Below, piece after piece: positions 24,512 through 32,400 of a stretch of 32,809 bases of DNA (its first letter is position 1; each line of letters begins with the position of its first letter). The notes below the pieces were generated by a model that searched no databases, had not been told where the DNA came from, and saw only the letters and a program-made list of their open reading frames with translations. A program made the translations under genes and the position numbers. The stretch comes from an uncultured Cardiobacterium sp. GTDB lineage: Bacteria > Pseudomonadota > Gammaproteobacteria > Cardiobacteriales > Cardiobacteriaceae. The stretch lies in NCBI RefSeq assembly GCF_938028825.1, contig NZ_CALIZP010000074.1:1-32809 (forward strand), read 5' to 3'.

Positions 24512-24540
24512 GGACATACAAAACCTTTCAGGAGAGCAGT

Positions 24541-24804
24541 ATGCACACCATCACCGCACAACAACTGCGCAACAACCCCGATGCCGCGCAACAGGCGGCA
24601 GACAATGCCCCCGTCCTCATCACCCGCACCGGGTGACTGCCGCAAGTGCTGATGCGCTACGACGAATATCAACGCATCAGTGGTGAGCGGCGCACCATTG
24701 CCGACATCTTGCGCAGCCTCGACCATCCCGATGTCAGCGACATCGAGCCCGACATCCCGCCGCGCAGCAAGGCACAACGCCGCCCCGTGGACTTCGGGGA
24801 ATGA
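24541..24804 (+). pseudogene. Phd/YefM-type antitoxin with internal stop
   Basis: GGAGAG precedes ATG 24541 (MHTITAQQLRNN). The frame reads VLITRTG, then TGA at 24634-24636, then LPQVLMRYDEYQRI, and continues to ADILRSLDHPDV and VDFGE before TGA at 24802. Family members have VLITRRGKPxxVLL-YEEYQRL here, so the stop most simply comes from CGA to TGA. The stop overlaps the toxin ATG (24801) as ATGA, the normal coupling of such operons. The DNA-binding N-terminal half would still be made. Confidence 0.8.
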
Positions 24805-25091
24805 ACGTGTATCTGCCGGATACCGACATCATCAGCGAAACCCGTCGCCCCGAACGCATTGATGCCAATGTGGCGAAATGGTTAAACAAGACGAACTTCG
24901 CCAACCGCATCCTGCCCATTGACGCAGCAACCGCTGCCATCTGCGCCCGCCTGCACATTCCCGACCCCGCACCGGAAAACAATGCATGGATTGCGGCCAC
25001 GGCCATACAGCACGGCCTCATCCCGCTCACCCGCCACACCGGCGATTTCTCCGCTACCGGTATGCGCCTCTCCAACCCCTCCCTTCCCTGA
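24801..25091 (+). pseudogene. PIN-domain (VapC-like) toxin, internally deleted
   Basis: The 96-aa frame has the PIN start MNVYLPDTDIISETRRPERI with the first Asp, then WLNKTN, and jumps to RILPIDAATAAICARL, NNAWIAATAIQHGLIPLTRH and GDFSATGMRLSNP. VapC proteins are about 130-140 aa; the missing 40 or so residues are the central helices with the conserved Glu of the active site. The usual Asp in the NDAWIAATA motif is Asn. It therefore should lack nuclease activity. It overlaps the broken antitoxin gene, so both halves of the module have decayed. Confidence 0.75.
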
Positions 25092-25111
25092 ACCTTCCCA
25101 CAAGGAACCCC

Positions 25112-26521
25112 ATGCAACCCCAAAAAATCGGCCTCACCGCCCTTACCGCCCTCGTCCTCAGCTCCATGATCGGCTCCGGCATCTTCAGCCTGCCGCAGAA
25201 CATGGCGGAAGTCGCGGGTGCCGAAGCCCTTCTCATCGGCTGGCTCATCACCGGCGTCGGCATCATCGCCCTCGGCCTCTCTTTCTGGTACCTGTCGCGC
25301 CTGCGCCCCGATCTTGACGGCGGCATCTACGCCTACGCCCGCGCCGGCTTCGGCGAGCTCGTCGGATTCTTCTCCGCCTGGGGCTACTGGCTCTGCGCCA
25401 CCATCGGCGTGACCGGCTACCTCGTCGTCGCCTTTGAAGGCATCGGCACCTTCACCGACACACCGGAGCGCATCATCTTCGGCCAGGGCAACACCTTCTA
25501 CGCCTTCATGGGCGAATCCCTCATCGTCTGGGCGGTCTATTGGCTCGCCTCGCGTGGCGTGAAAGAAGCGGCGGGGGTGAACCTCATCGCCACCATCGTC
25601 AAAGTCTTCCCGCTGCTGCTCTTCATCGCCCTCGCCCTGTGGTACTTCAATGGCGCGACCTTCAACACCGATTTCAACGGCGCGACGCTGGGCACCTCCA
25701 CCCTCACCCAGGTGAAGGGCACCATGCTCATTACCCTGTGGGTCTTCACCGGTGTCGAAGGCGCGGCCATCCTCTCCGCGCACGCGAAAAAGCGCAGCGA
25801 CGTAGGCCTCGCCACCGTGCTCGGCATCCTCATCGCCCTGGTTCTCTACATTGCTATCACCGTACTGACCCTCGGCATCCTGGCACGCGCGGATATCGCC
25901 GCCCTGCCCAATCCCTCCATGGCAGGCGTGCTGCAAGCGATGATGGGCACGGCGGGGAAAATCATCATCACCCTCTGTCTCATCGTCTCCGTGCTCGCCT
26001 CCTACCTGAGCTGGATCCTCTACTCGATGGAAGTGCCCTACTACGGTGCCCAATACGGCGCCTTCCCCAAAACCCTCCTCGCGCAAAACGCGCGCGGTGT
26101 GCCGCACCACTCGCTGCTTTTCTCCTGCCTGACCATCCAGGCCTGCCTGCTGCTGGTGCGGCTGACCGGCGAGAGTTACAACACCCTGCTGAAAATCTCG
26201 ACCTCGATGATCCTCGTGCCCTACCTGCTGATTGGTGCCTACCTGCTGAAACTCGCCTGGCGCGAACGCCTCGCCCTGCGCATCCGCATCACCGCCGTGC
26301 TCGCCACCCTCTACGCGCTGTGGATCCTCTACGCGGCGGGCATCGACCACCTGCTGCTCGCGGCACTGCTCTACATCCCCGGCGTCGCCCTCTTCCTCTA
26401 CGCGCAAACCCGCTTCCTCGGCTACTTCCCGCGCCTGCGCGGCTACGAAAAAGCCATCCTGCTGCTGCTCGCCGTGCTGCTCGTCCCGGCGATACAACAA
26501 CTGCTGCACACCTCCGGATAA
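25112..26521 (+). CDS. Basic amino acid/polyamine antiporter, APC superfamily
   Basis: This 469-aa integral membrane protein has about 12 hydrophobic segments. TM1 carries the APC signature LSSMIGSGIFSLPQNM, where the broken helix binds the amino acid backbone, and RPDLDGGIYAYARAGFGELV follows in the TM2-3 region. The set SAWGYWLCATIGVTGYLVV, VFTGVEGAAILSAHAK and SSxLSWILYSMEVPYY-like sequence (SYLSWILYSMEVPYYGAQYG) resembles the arginine:ornithine, lysine or agmatine exchangers. AAGGA lies 5-6 nt before the ATG at 25112; an in-frame ATG at 24986 falls within the toxin remnant. No metabolic partner gene is adjacent. Confidence 0.9.
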   Translation: MQPQKIGLTALTALVLSSMIGSGIFSLPQNMAEVAGAEALLIGWLITGVGIIALGLSFWYLSRLRPDLDGGIYAYARAGFGELVGFFSAWGYWLCATIGVTGYLVVAFEGIGTFTDTPERIIFGQGNTFYAFMGESLIVWAVYWLASRGVKEAAGVNLIATIVKVFPLLLFIALALWYFNGATFNTDFNGATLGTSTLTQVKGTMLITLWVFTGVEGAAILSAHAKKRSDVGLATVLGILIALVLYIAITVLTLGILARADIAALPNPSMAGVLQAMMGTAGKIIITLCLIVSVLASYLSWILYSMEVPYYGAQYGAFPKTLLAQNARGVPHHSLLFSCLTIQACLLLVRLTGESYNTLLKISTSMILVPYLLIGAYLLKLAWRERLALRIRITAVLATLYALWILYAAGIDHLLLAALLYIPGVALFLYAQTRFLGYFPRLRGYEKAILLLLAVLLVPAIQQLLHTSG

Positions 26522-26551
26522 AGACCGCCGCCGGTCGGCGTGGTCGCCGGG

Positions 26552-26649
26552 GCGCGTAGATGGGCTTTATCCCATCGGGCAGGCTGCGCCTGCTTTTTGG
26601 CGTTCTTGGCAAGAACGACGCCAAGCGGCGCCATTACCGGGTCTGCCAA
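26552..26649. repeat. 98-bp intergenic repeat, copy a
   Basis: The copy contains GCGCGTAGATGGGCTTTATC, CAGGCTGCGCCTGC, TTTTTGGCGTTCTTGGCAAG and ACGACGCCAAGCGG. Its right end carries the dispersed 24-bp motif in reverse (26619-26641). Copy b follows directly. Confidence 0.85.
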
Positions 26650-26747
26650 GCGCGTAGGGTGGGATTTAACCCACCGGGCTGCTGCGCCTGCTTTTTGGCG
26701 TTCTTGGCAAGAACGGCATCAAGCGACCATAAGTATCTGCCTCGCAA
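26650..26747. repeat. 98-bp intergenic repeat, copy b
   Basis: The copy has the same order of parts as copy a: GCGCGTAGGGTGGGATTTAA, GCTGCGCCTGC, TTTTTGGCGTTCTTGGCAAG. Its right end is degenerate (GGCATCAAGCGACC). Reverse-oriented relatives are at 9771-9875 and 32549-32622. Confidence 0.85.
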
Positions 26748-26770
26748 AAAAATCTTTCAGACAACAGCGG

Positions 26771-26960
26771 ATGCCCCCGCCTCCCACAAGCGGGAGGCGG
26801 GGCTCCCATGAAAAAATGCCCGCATTTTTTATGGATACCCGGGGAGGCGCGAAGCGGCAGAGGAGGGCAAAAATGCCCGTCTGTCCCGCCGGATGAGATT
26901 CGTCCTGCGGACAAACGCCCCTGCCCCTCTCGCACCAGCGGGCGAGGGTTTCCTTTGTTT
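26771..26960. repeat. Inverted-repeat element related to the recD insertions
   Basis: The element contains CCCCGCCTCCC paired with GGGAGGCGGGG (about 26774-26802) and an AT-rich palindrome AAAAAATGC/GCATTTTTT (26811-26830), then GGATACCCGGGGAGGCG and, further on, CCCCTCTCGCACCAGCGGGC followed by GAGGG. The hairpin and flank composition match the elements inside recD and at 9650-9710. Confidence 0.6.
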
Positions 26961-27103
26961 TTACGGCTACGTCGTCAATGTCGTCAAAGCAGGCGTCGGT
27001 CATGCCGCTTCCTGTGCCCCGGCAGATGCAGGACGCCCCCGCCGGCAGGCCGCCAATGCCTTCGCCGTACGTGTCACAGCAGGATTTGCTCTTTGAAGTT
27101 CAT
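26938..27103 (-). pseudogene. Small remnant ORF
   Basis: ATG 27103 follows GGGAGACCCCCA and gives MNFKEQILL, then TGA at 27074-27076. Shifting one frame continues as CDTYGEGIGGLPAGASC, then CRGTGSGMTDACFDDIDDVA and VKTKETLAR, before entering the repeat element. The good ribosome site and continuous sense after the shift suggest a former small gene. I do not recognise it, and the joined product is hypothetical. Confidence 0.35.
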
Positions 27104-27162
27104 TGGGGGTCTCCCGTGATGATGGCGGCGGGAGGGATTTTTATCCTATGGCACGCGGATAT

Positions 27163-27192
27163 AAAAAACCCCTCGCCGTTGCCGGAGAGGGG
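27163..27192 (-). terminator. Rho-independent terminator of the RTX tail gene
   Basis: On the minus strand CCCCTCTCCGGC, AA and CGGCGAGGGG form an imperfect stem (27169-27192), followed by TTTTTT (27163-27168), 18 bp after the RTX tail stop codon. Confidence 0.85.
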
Positions 27193-27209
27193 TCGCAGGT
27201 TGGCACCGG

Positions 27210-28167
27210 TTACGGCAGCAGCGGTTTGACCGTCGCCGTATCCGCTGCGGCAAGCGGCAGTTGTTGCAGCGGCGGGGCGGCGAGGTTGTCCGCCGCCGCG
27301 CTGCGGGTGTCGAAAGCCGCCATCGCTTCAATCAGGTGCTGCGCCTGGGCGGCAGCGCGTGCATCGCTTGCGGCGGTAGTGCTTTGCGCGCTGCCCGCCG
27401 CCGGTATCGCCGTGCCATCCGCCGTACCGGTAGCGCCTTGTGATGAATCGGCACTTGCCGCCTGCGTCGTCAAAGCCTTGACCGGAGCGGCAGCGCGTGC
27501 ATCGCTTGCGGCGGTAGTGCTTTGTGCGCTGCCCGCCGCCGGTGTCGCCGTGCCATCCGCCGTACCGGTAGCGCCTTGTGGTGAATCGGCACTTGCGGCC
27601 TGCGTCGCCAAAGCCTTGACCGGAGCGGCGGCGTCGCCATCGGTTGCGGCTTTTGTTCCGGCGGAAACGGCTTCCGCTTTTACGTTGCCGGACTGCGCAG
27701 GGGCGGCAGTATCTGCCGCCGCTTGTGCAGCAACGTTTTCTGCCGTCTGAATCGTCCCGGCAGATGATGCAGGCGCGGCTTCCGCTTTCACGCCATCAGC
27801 CGTTTGCGCGGCGGTTTTTTCTTCCGCCACAGGGACGGATGGCAGGCCGTCTTTCAGCAAATTGCGGCTGCGGAGAGCGGCAACATCGTATGAGGCGTCA
27901 CCGAAGGCAAAGTTGTAGCGGCTGTAGCCGTCGCTGTAGAAATAGTCCTTGACCGTAACCTGGTCTTCGCTGCCGTAAGCCTTGATGTTGAGGTCCCAGC
28001 CGTCGTGGTCGAAGACGGCGTTACCCGCTTGCGCGCCTGCAAAGCGCAGGGTGTCGGCCTGCTCGTCTTGGGTGGCATAGTCGCTGACAATGTCCCTGCC
28101 GTGCCCGGCGCGGAAGAGGTAGGTGTCGCTTTCGTAGGAACCCCCCCTCAGCTAATCGTTGCCGCTG
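27210..28167 (-). pseudogene. Detached C-terminal part of an RTX/FrpC-type toxin
   Basis: The frame reads SGND, TAG (28152-28154), then LRGGSYESDTYLFRAGHGRD, DTLRFAGAQAGN, WDLNIKAYGSEDQVTVKDYF and YNFAFGD, the RTX nonapeptide and haemolysin-related calcium-binding region; the TAG stands where NDQLRGG would have CAG. An Ala/Thr-rich tail of about 200 residues follows, with two 46-aa repeats (APVKAL...QAASAD...GTADGT), then AQHLIEAMAAF, a typical end of large RTX proteins. No start codon or ribosome site is evident, and an AT-rich stretch with unrelated genes precedes it. It is GC-rich like the self-processing module at 30060-30780, and both could come from one original toxin gene. It ends at a strong terminator. 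Confidence 0.8.
27351..27626 (-). repeat. Tandem 138-bp repeat in the RTX tail
   Basis: Two copies (27351-27488 and 27489-27626) start with GGCAGCGCGTGCATCGCTTG and differ at only a few positions. The period is 46 codons, so copy number can change without breaking the frame. Confidence 0.92.
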
Positions 28168-28183
28168 CAGCATTAACTGCGTC

Positions 28184-28209
28184 CACGCCTACGCTACACG
28201 CCTACGCTA
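28184..28209. repeat. 13-bp tandem duplication truncating the small ORF
   Basis: CACGCCTACGCTA occurs twice in direct succession (28184-28196 and 28197-28209). Removing one copy extends the upstream small ORF from ...SVSVGV-stop to ...SVSVGVDAVNAAAATIS-stop (TGA at 28148-28150). Confidence 0.9.
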
Positions 28210-28358
28210 ACAGATTTTATGGTAACTTCAGAAGCAGTTTCTTTTTTACCTGTTTTCTCTTCTATGCAAGATGAATCATAGATAATACTTGCTCCAACCA
28301 TGTTGTTTAGAGCACTGGCTGCTGATCCAACGAGATTAAACAATATTGAAAAGCTCAT
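28194..28358 (-). CDS. Small ORF in the toxin locus, probably truncated
   Basis: The 54-aa product begins MSFSILFNLVGSAASALNNM, with GGGGAA 7 nt before the ATG, and ends KSVSVGV at TAG (28194-28196). It contains GASIIYDSSCIEEKTGKKE. The hydrophobic start is weak as a signal peptide. A 13-bp duplication (28184-28209) appears to have cost it about 11 C-terminal residues. The position between the PH-like membrane protein and the RTX tail fits an accessory or immunity gene of a toxin cassette. I do not recognise the family. Confidence 0.55.
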   Translation of the reverse strand: MSFSILFNLVGSAASALNNMVGASIIYDSSCIEEKTGKKETASEVTIKSVSVGV

Positions 28359-28630
28359 AGTGTTATTTCCCCATTTTTAATAAAGTAAAATAAACATCAT
28401 TAAATAATATGATTGAGTATAAATTTATTTTCTTGATCATTGCGTCCCTATCAAATAAATTATCTGCTGGAGCCTTTTGAGAAAAATACAGGCAATATAA
28501 TAATAAGATAGAAAATCATTATAGATCATAATATGATAAATAAATTTTTATTTTGTACAAATATAGTATTCATATCTAATTTACTTTGTATCGTAGAGGT
28601 GATTATAATAATAGAAAATATAGCATTTAC
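28359..28630. other. AT-rich stretch without an intact gene
   Basis: This is more than 70 percent A/T by eye. On the minus strand a degenerate frame can be followed (LYFSQKAPADNLFDRDAM, then IKKINLYSIILFNDVYFTL) ending at TAA 28363-28365, whose end overlaps the ribosome site of the next small ORF. No in-frame start exists, so it is only a possible remnant of a small exported protein. Confidence 0.4.
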
Positions 28631-29824
28631 CTAATAGCAAATTTTGTGATGTTTTGGTGTGATGTTATTGGTCATATCCAAGGGTTTGTCTAGCATTGAG
28701 GACGGAGAAGATGATTTTTCAATAATCGATTTAACAGTATGCACAATATGTCTAGCCTGATTATAGCTAGGCGTAAGCTCAATCTCTCGTTTATTAGCCA
28801 AGCGGTCAGTTATAACGATGTGGTAAAAAATCGTTCCTTGGCTGTAGCTACTATCTAAGTAAATATCAATAATATCGTGCCAATAAAGTGTAAGTTTTTT
28901 CTTAGCTATAAAATGCAACCCATCACAATATATAGAAAAGTATTTATTAGGATTCTCAATATTATATAGATTCAAATGTATATGCCCTATAAGAGAGAGT
29001 ATCTTGATAGAAGCATATATAATAATGGCAACAGATAGAGGATAAGTATATGTGAACAAACGATCGGGCGCATCATCCCACTTATCCCACCACGCAAGCA
29101 TTGAAAATGGCAACTCAGGCAAACATATTGCGACAGGGATGGTGGCGGCCCAAATTATGGCAATAGCTGTGTATAAATGCCCATTGTGAACATAATCTTC
29201 GTAATAATCAAAAGTGGCAATATTTATTCTTTGAGCGGGAGGTAACACAAATGACGATGCTCTTATAAATCGTTGGGCATAGGCAATAATGGCTGTGTAA
29301 TCATTATGTTCAAGACGGCTATTGCGGTAAGTGCAAGGCGTACCATGACGCGGCTCAATATATAGACAGCGAGGATGTCGGGCAATCCCTATATTCTTGA
29401 GTTCGTACCAACGCCACTGATACCGGATTCAACCAAAAGAATCGTAACAGGTAAGTCCCTGAGGAGAGCAAATCACTCGAGGTTTGGGGGAATATGCCAA
29501 TGACAGGCGGGAATGATACCGACACGCGTAGCCTCCCCAAGCAATCCACAGTGGGAACCAAAACCCAAAGTAGGGAGCGAGAATAATTCCAAGGAATTCG
29601 TTATACATCAAAGTCATCATGGCGACCCCGGCGGTAAGCCAAAACAATTGACCTCTTTCGGTTAACGTACTCCCCCCCCATCCGCGGACAAGCGGATTTT
29701 GTATGCTGGGTTGAAAACGATTGATAACTGAACGAGACATAATATTCATTTCCGTAGTAGGTGAGGCTTCTAGAGTTTGTAGATGAGTTATTTTCTCTTC
29801 ATAATCATAATATCTCTGTGGCAT
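28631..29824 (-). pseudogene. Membrane protein with two TM-pair plus PH/YcxB-like units, one internal stop
   Basis: One frame runs from ATG 29824 to the stop at 28631, interrupted only by TGA at 29429-29431 (DSFG-stop-IRYQWRWYELKNIG), a likely CGA to TGA. The 397-codon product has two parallel halves: a hydrophobic pair (LFWLTAGVAMMTLMY; IILAPYFGFWFPLWIAW) then ICSPQGLTCYDSFG and WRWYELKNIGI; a second pair (YTAIAIIWAATIPVAICL; YPLSVAIIIYASIKILSLIG) then IYCDGLHFIAKKKLTLYWHD, IIDIYLDSS and EIELTPSYNQARHIVHTVKS. The soluble parts look like PH/YcxB-type domains common in inner-membrane immunity proteins (inference). AGGAGG overlaps the stop of the toxin upstream; ATG 29861 would fit it but needs a 1-nt shift to reach this frame. 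A GTG at 29248 might restart the second half. Confidence 0.7.
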
Positions 29825-29870
29825 AAGTGCGATATTTTGTGTACTTGATGTTGAAATCCATGTATAAACT

Positions 29871-31327
29871 CTACCCTCCTAATCCCAGCTTGTAAAGTCG
29901 CACATCCTGCTTCTTTTTGCTGTCGATTGAATACGTGACATCTTGCTGTTTTTCAAAAATAAAATATGGATGGCTGCTGATGTTTTTCGACTTGGCTGAA
30001 GGATGTTGCTTGGTGGCAGAAAGGCAATTCCCACACAGGATCTGTTTGTGACGCAGTGCCAGTTGTTCTTCTTTGGTTGCCGCGTTTTTGTACTGCTGCA
30101 ACACTTCCGCCGGTTCGGAGGATTGGGCGGCGGCTTCGCGCAGGTCGCGCACTCTGCCACTGCCGCCCGAGGTTGACCTCGCGACGTTGGGCATCGGTCA
30201 GTTCGATGCGGTCGCTGAAACGGCTGTGGAAACGGTCGGCGGCAAGCTGCAAATCGCCCATAAGCATGCTCGTTGCCGTCTGCGTCGGTGTAGCTGCCGA
30301 CCTCGGCCAGCGTATTGCCGTTACCCAGGTTTTGGTCGGCATTTTTATAGGCGAGGTTAAGTGACTGCATGCGCACGTCCGCAAGGGAAGAAATTTCGCC
30401 CTCTTCGCTGATGCCGTTGTGATTGAGATCGCGCCAAACGCCGAGTTTGTCGAAGGCACTGTCGGCGGCATCCACTTTGCCATCGCCGTTTTCATCCAGT
30501 TCGGCCAGTGCAGCAAAGCCATGTGCGGCGGTCGAGCCGTCTTTGAGCAGGGTATTGTCGCCAAAGAGTTCGCCGCCGTTGTTGATTTTGCCGTCGCCGT
30601 TGCGGTCGTACACCAGAATGCCGTCATTGCCGTGCACCCAGCCGGTAGCGGTGCGGATGCCGAGCCGCTCGTGGTCGAACATCGCGCCGTCATGATCGTT
30701 GGCGGCGAGGGTTTCGAGGCCGTTGCCATTCAGGCCGAGGGTGAGGGGGTCGTATTGGAAGAAGATACCGTCGCGATTAATGGTATGTAACCAATTACCA
30801 TAGTCTGAATTTTCACCCCAAGAATAAGAATATTCCCTATTTCTTCCTAAATCATAAATTTCATCTATAGATCCGAAAGCAGATAAGTCTTTCGGATCAG
30901 CATTAGTAAGTGAGCTATTGTATATGCGTCTCCCTAGGCTTTCATTCATCCCAAATTTAGTTGCATTTGTCCCATCATGATGTTTTATATAAATATATTC
31001 ATCTCGTGTTAAATCTAATTTCTGTTAATCAGATAAGTTATTATAACGATTTGAGTAATCATTTATGTCACCATAGATAGCGGATATTTAATCGTTTGTA
31101 TTATCTCTATCTAGGTTACTATGCCTATCTTTCCAGTTATTTACATTATATTCGAAAAGTCCTTTTGCTATTGATTTTGAGTCTGAATTTTTAGCATTTT
31201 CATTAAAGCTAGATTCAATATATGCTATATTAACAGCTAACTGAATGTCTCTATTAGAGTGACCGTTCTTAATGCCGTATCTAATAATTTTATTTTTAGC
31301 ACTCTTTTGCTCAGTACTGAGAGCCAT
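29871..31327 (-). pseudogene. FrpC-like toxin body: lysozyme/SLT-like N-terminus, self-processing module, alternative tip
   Basis: ATG 31327 follows AGGAGATAAAAC. The N-terminal part (IRYGIKNGHSNRDIQLAVNI, AYIESSFNENAKNS, AKGLFEYNVNNWKDR) resembles a transglycosylase/lysozyme-like domain. Two TAA codons (31088-31090, 31025-31027) interrupt one continuous frame, each where CAA would fit (ND-Q-IS; SD-Q-QK). Next is QYDPLTLGLNGNGLET, with the Asp-Pro of the FrpC self-processing module near 30746-30751, and calcium loops (YDRNGDGKINNGGELFGDNT; DENGDGKVDAADSAFDKLGV; RDLNHNGISEEGE). Single-base insertions near 30262 and 30165 shift the frame, but the family ending continues (DLQLAADRFHSRFSDRIELT, GSGRVRDLREAAAQSS, TKEEQLAL). 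After about 30060 it switches to an AT-rich, unrelated end (ILCGNC...YKLGLGG). In FrpC the module cleaves itself at Asp-Pro and cross-links to Lys. Confidence 0.85.
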
Positions 31328-31330
31328 GTT

Positions 31331-32327
31331 TTATCTCCTATTGCAAATAAAATGGAAATCAAAAGCTTTATCCATTCTCTCATATAGATCAGAAGGGAAT
31401 AACTCTACAAACTTACAATGTTTTTCTTCATCATCTAGTAAATAAGAATAAATAAATAATAGCACTAGCAATGCGTCTTATTTGTTCATTTTCATCAATG
31501 CTATTATTTTTATTCTTAATCTTGGTATAACTACTTATCTCTTTATCTAGATGATTAGGTTTTTTCATATAATAGTTATCGTGATTTTTATAACTGATTA
31601 TTAGATTATTAGAATCATCTTGAAATACTATATTAGCAATTCTGTTGTAAGAGATTTTTCCATAACCAGGAAAATAATAGTCAAGGTATAAAATAGCATA
31701 CAGATCTTTTGTGTCTGATGCTTGATGAAAATTTACTTCTCCATCTAGAAAATCTAGCACACCTAATATTTCACCATATTTTGTCATAAAATAGGCTGTA
31801 TTGTGTCTTCCATGATTACTTCCGCAGAAAATAATAGCATCCATTTTATATAGTTTTAAATCTATTAGTGATTTATAATTTATTTTTAACTGACTTATGG
31901 CATTATATCCTAGGCATCCTGGGTTTAAGGGGGTCGTATGATATGCTATAGTCTTATTGCTAGCATCCAAAACCATCATAGTATATAGTTCGCTATCATC
32001 TATCCCAGAATAATTATCTATTTTGGCATAGATATATTTTCTACTATCAAAAATCATCTCTATATCATTATTATCTCTAGGAGGTGGCAATGGAATATTT
32101 TTCCTTGCCAAGTTATTTTGCCTAAAGCGCATTAACATATCCTCTACCAAGATAACTGTCTTGTTAACAGCTTGTCTTATAATTATTTCTTCCTTTTGAA
32201 ACTGCAGAAATTGCGCAATTCTCTCTATTTGAGGCTTACTGCAAGCCGAGAGTAGGACAGTACTACAAACAAGATACAGAACAAAAAGCAGCAGCTTGCG
32301 GATGGTGTTAATGGGCTGGGTTGTCAT
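31331..32327 (-). pseudogene. Lipoprotein upstream of the toxin (FrpD-like position), frameshifted near its end
   Basis: ATG 32327 (AAGG 7 nt upstream) begins a lipoprotein signal, KLLLFVLYLVCSTVLLSACS, with the lipobox LLSAC. The frame as it stands ends at 31431 (IIYLFLFTR), giving 299 aa. A second frame continues as SYLLDDEEKHCKFVELFPSD and LYERMDKAFDFHFICNRR to TAA 31331-31333. The join is at an (AATA)3 tract (about 31447-31460); deleting 4 bp restores a 330-codon frame reading AIIYSYLLDD. The restored stop lies 3 bp before the toxin ATG, with the toxin's AGGAG inside its last codons, so the genes were translationally coupled. In neisserial FrpDC the lipoprotein FrpD binds FrpC; sequence similarity to FrpD is not shown here. 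The mature part has no recognised domain. Confidence 0.75.
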
Positions 32328-32400
32328 GCGGCGGCCTTGAATGTTGGTTTTCAGAGAAAGCAACGTGTTGTTGTTTGGGGTTTCTGTTGCTTTTCGAGAA

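Larger units (their letters stand above)
26522..27209. other. Repeat-filled intergenic region
   Basis: No intact gene is supported. The region holds two tandem copies of a 98-bp repeat (26552-26747), an inverted-repeat element (about 26771-26960) and a remnant ORF on the minus strand (to 27103), ending in the terminator of the RTX tail at 27163-27192. Confidence 0.65.

Noticed and set aside
24734..26509. Minus-strand ORF of 591 codons opposite the permease
   Set aside because: It is Gly/Glu/Asp-rich shadow of a membrane-protein gene, with no ribosome site or domain.
26522..26560. Terminator right after the amino acid permease
   Set aside because: Only short GC pairings (CGCCG/CGGCG) without a T run are visible.
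28359..28630. Type I toxin or small-RNA gene in the AT-rich stretch
   Set aside because: Several tiny frames exist but none has a matching ribosome site, and no antisense RNA promoter or stable hairpin could be shown.
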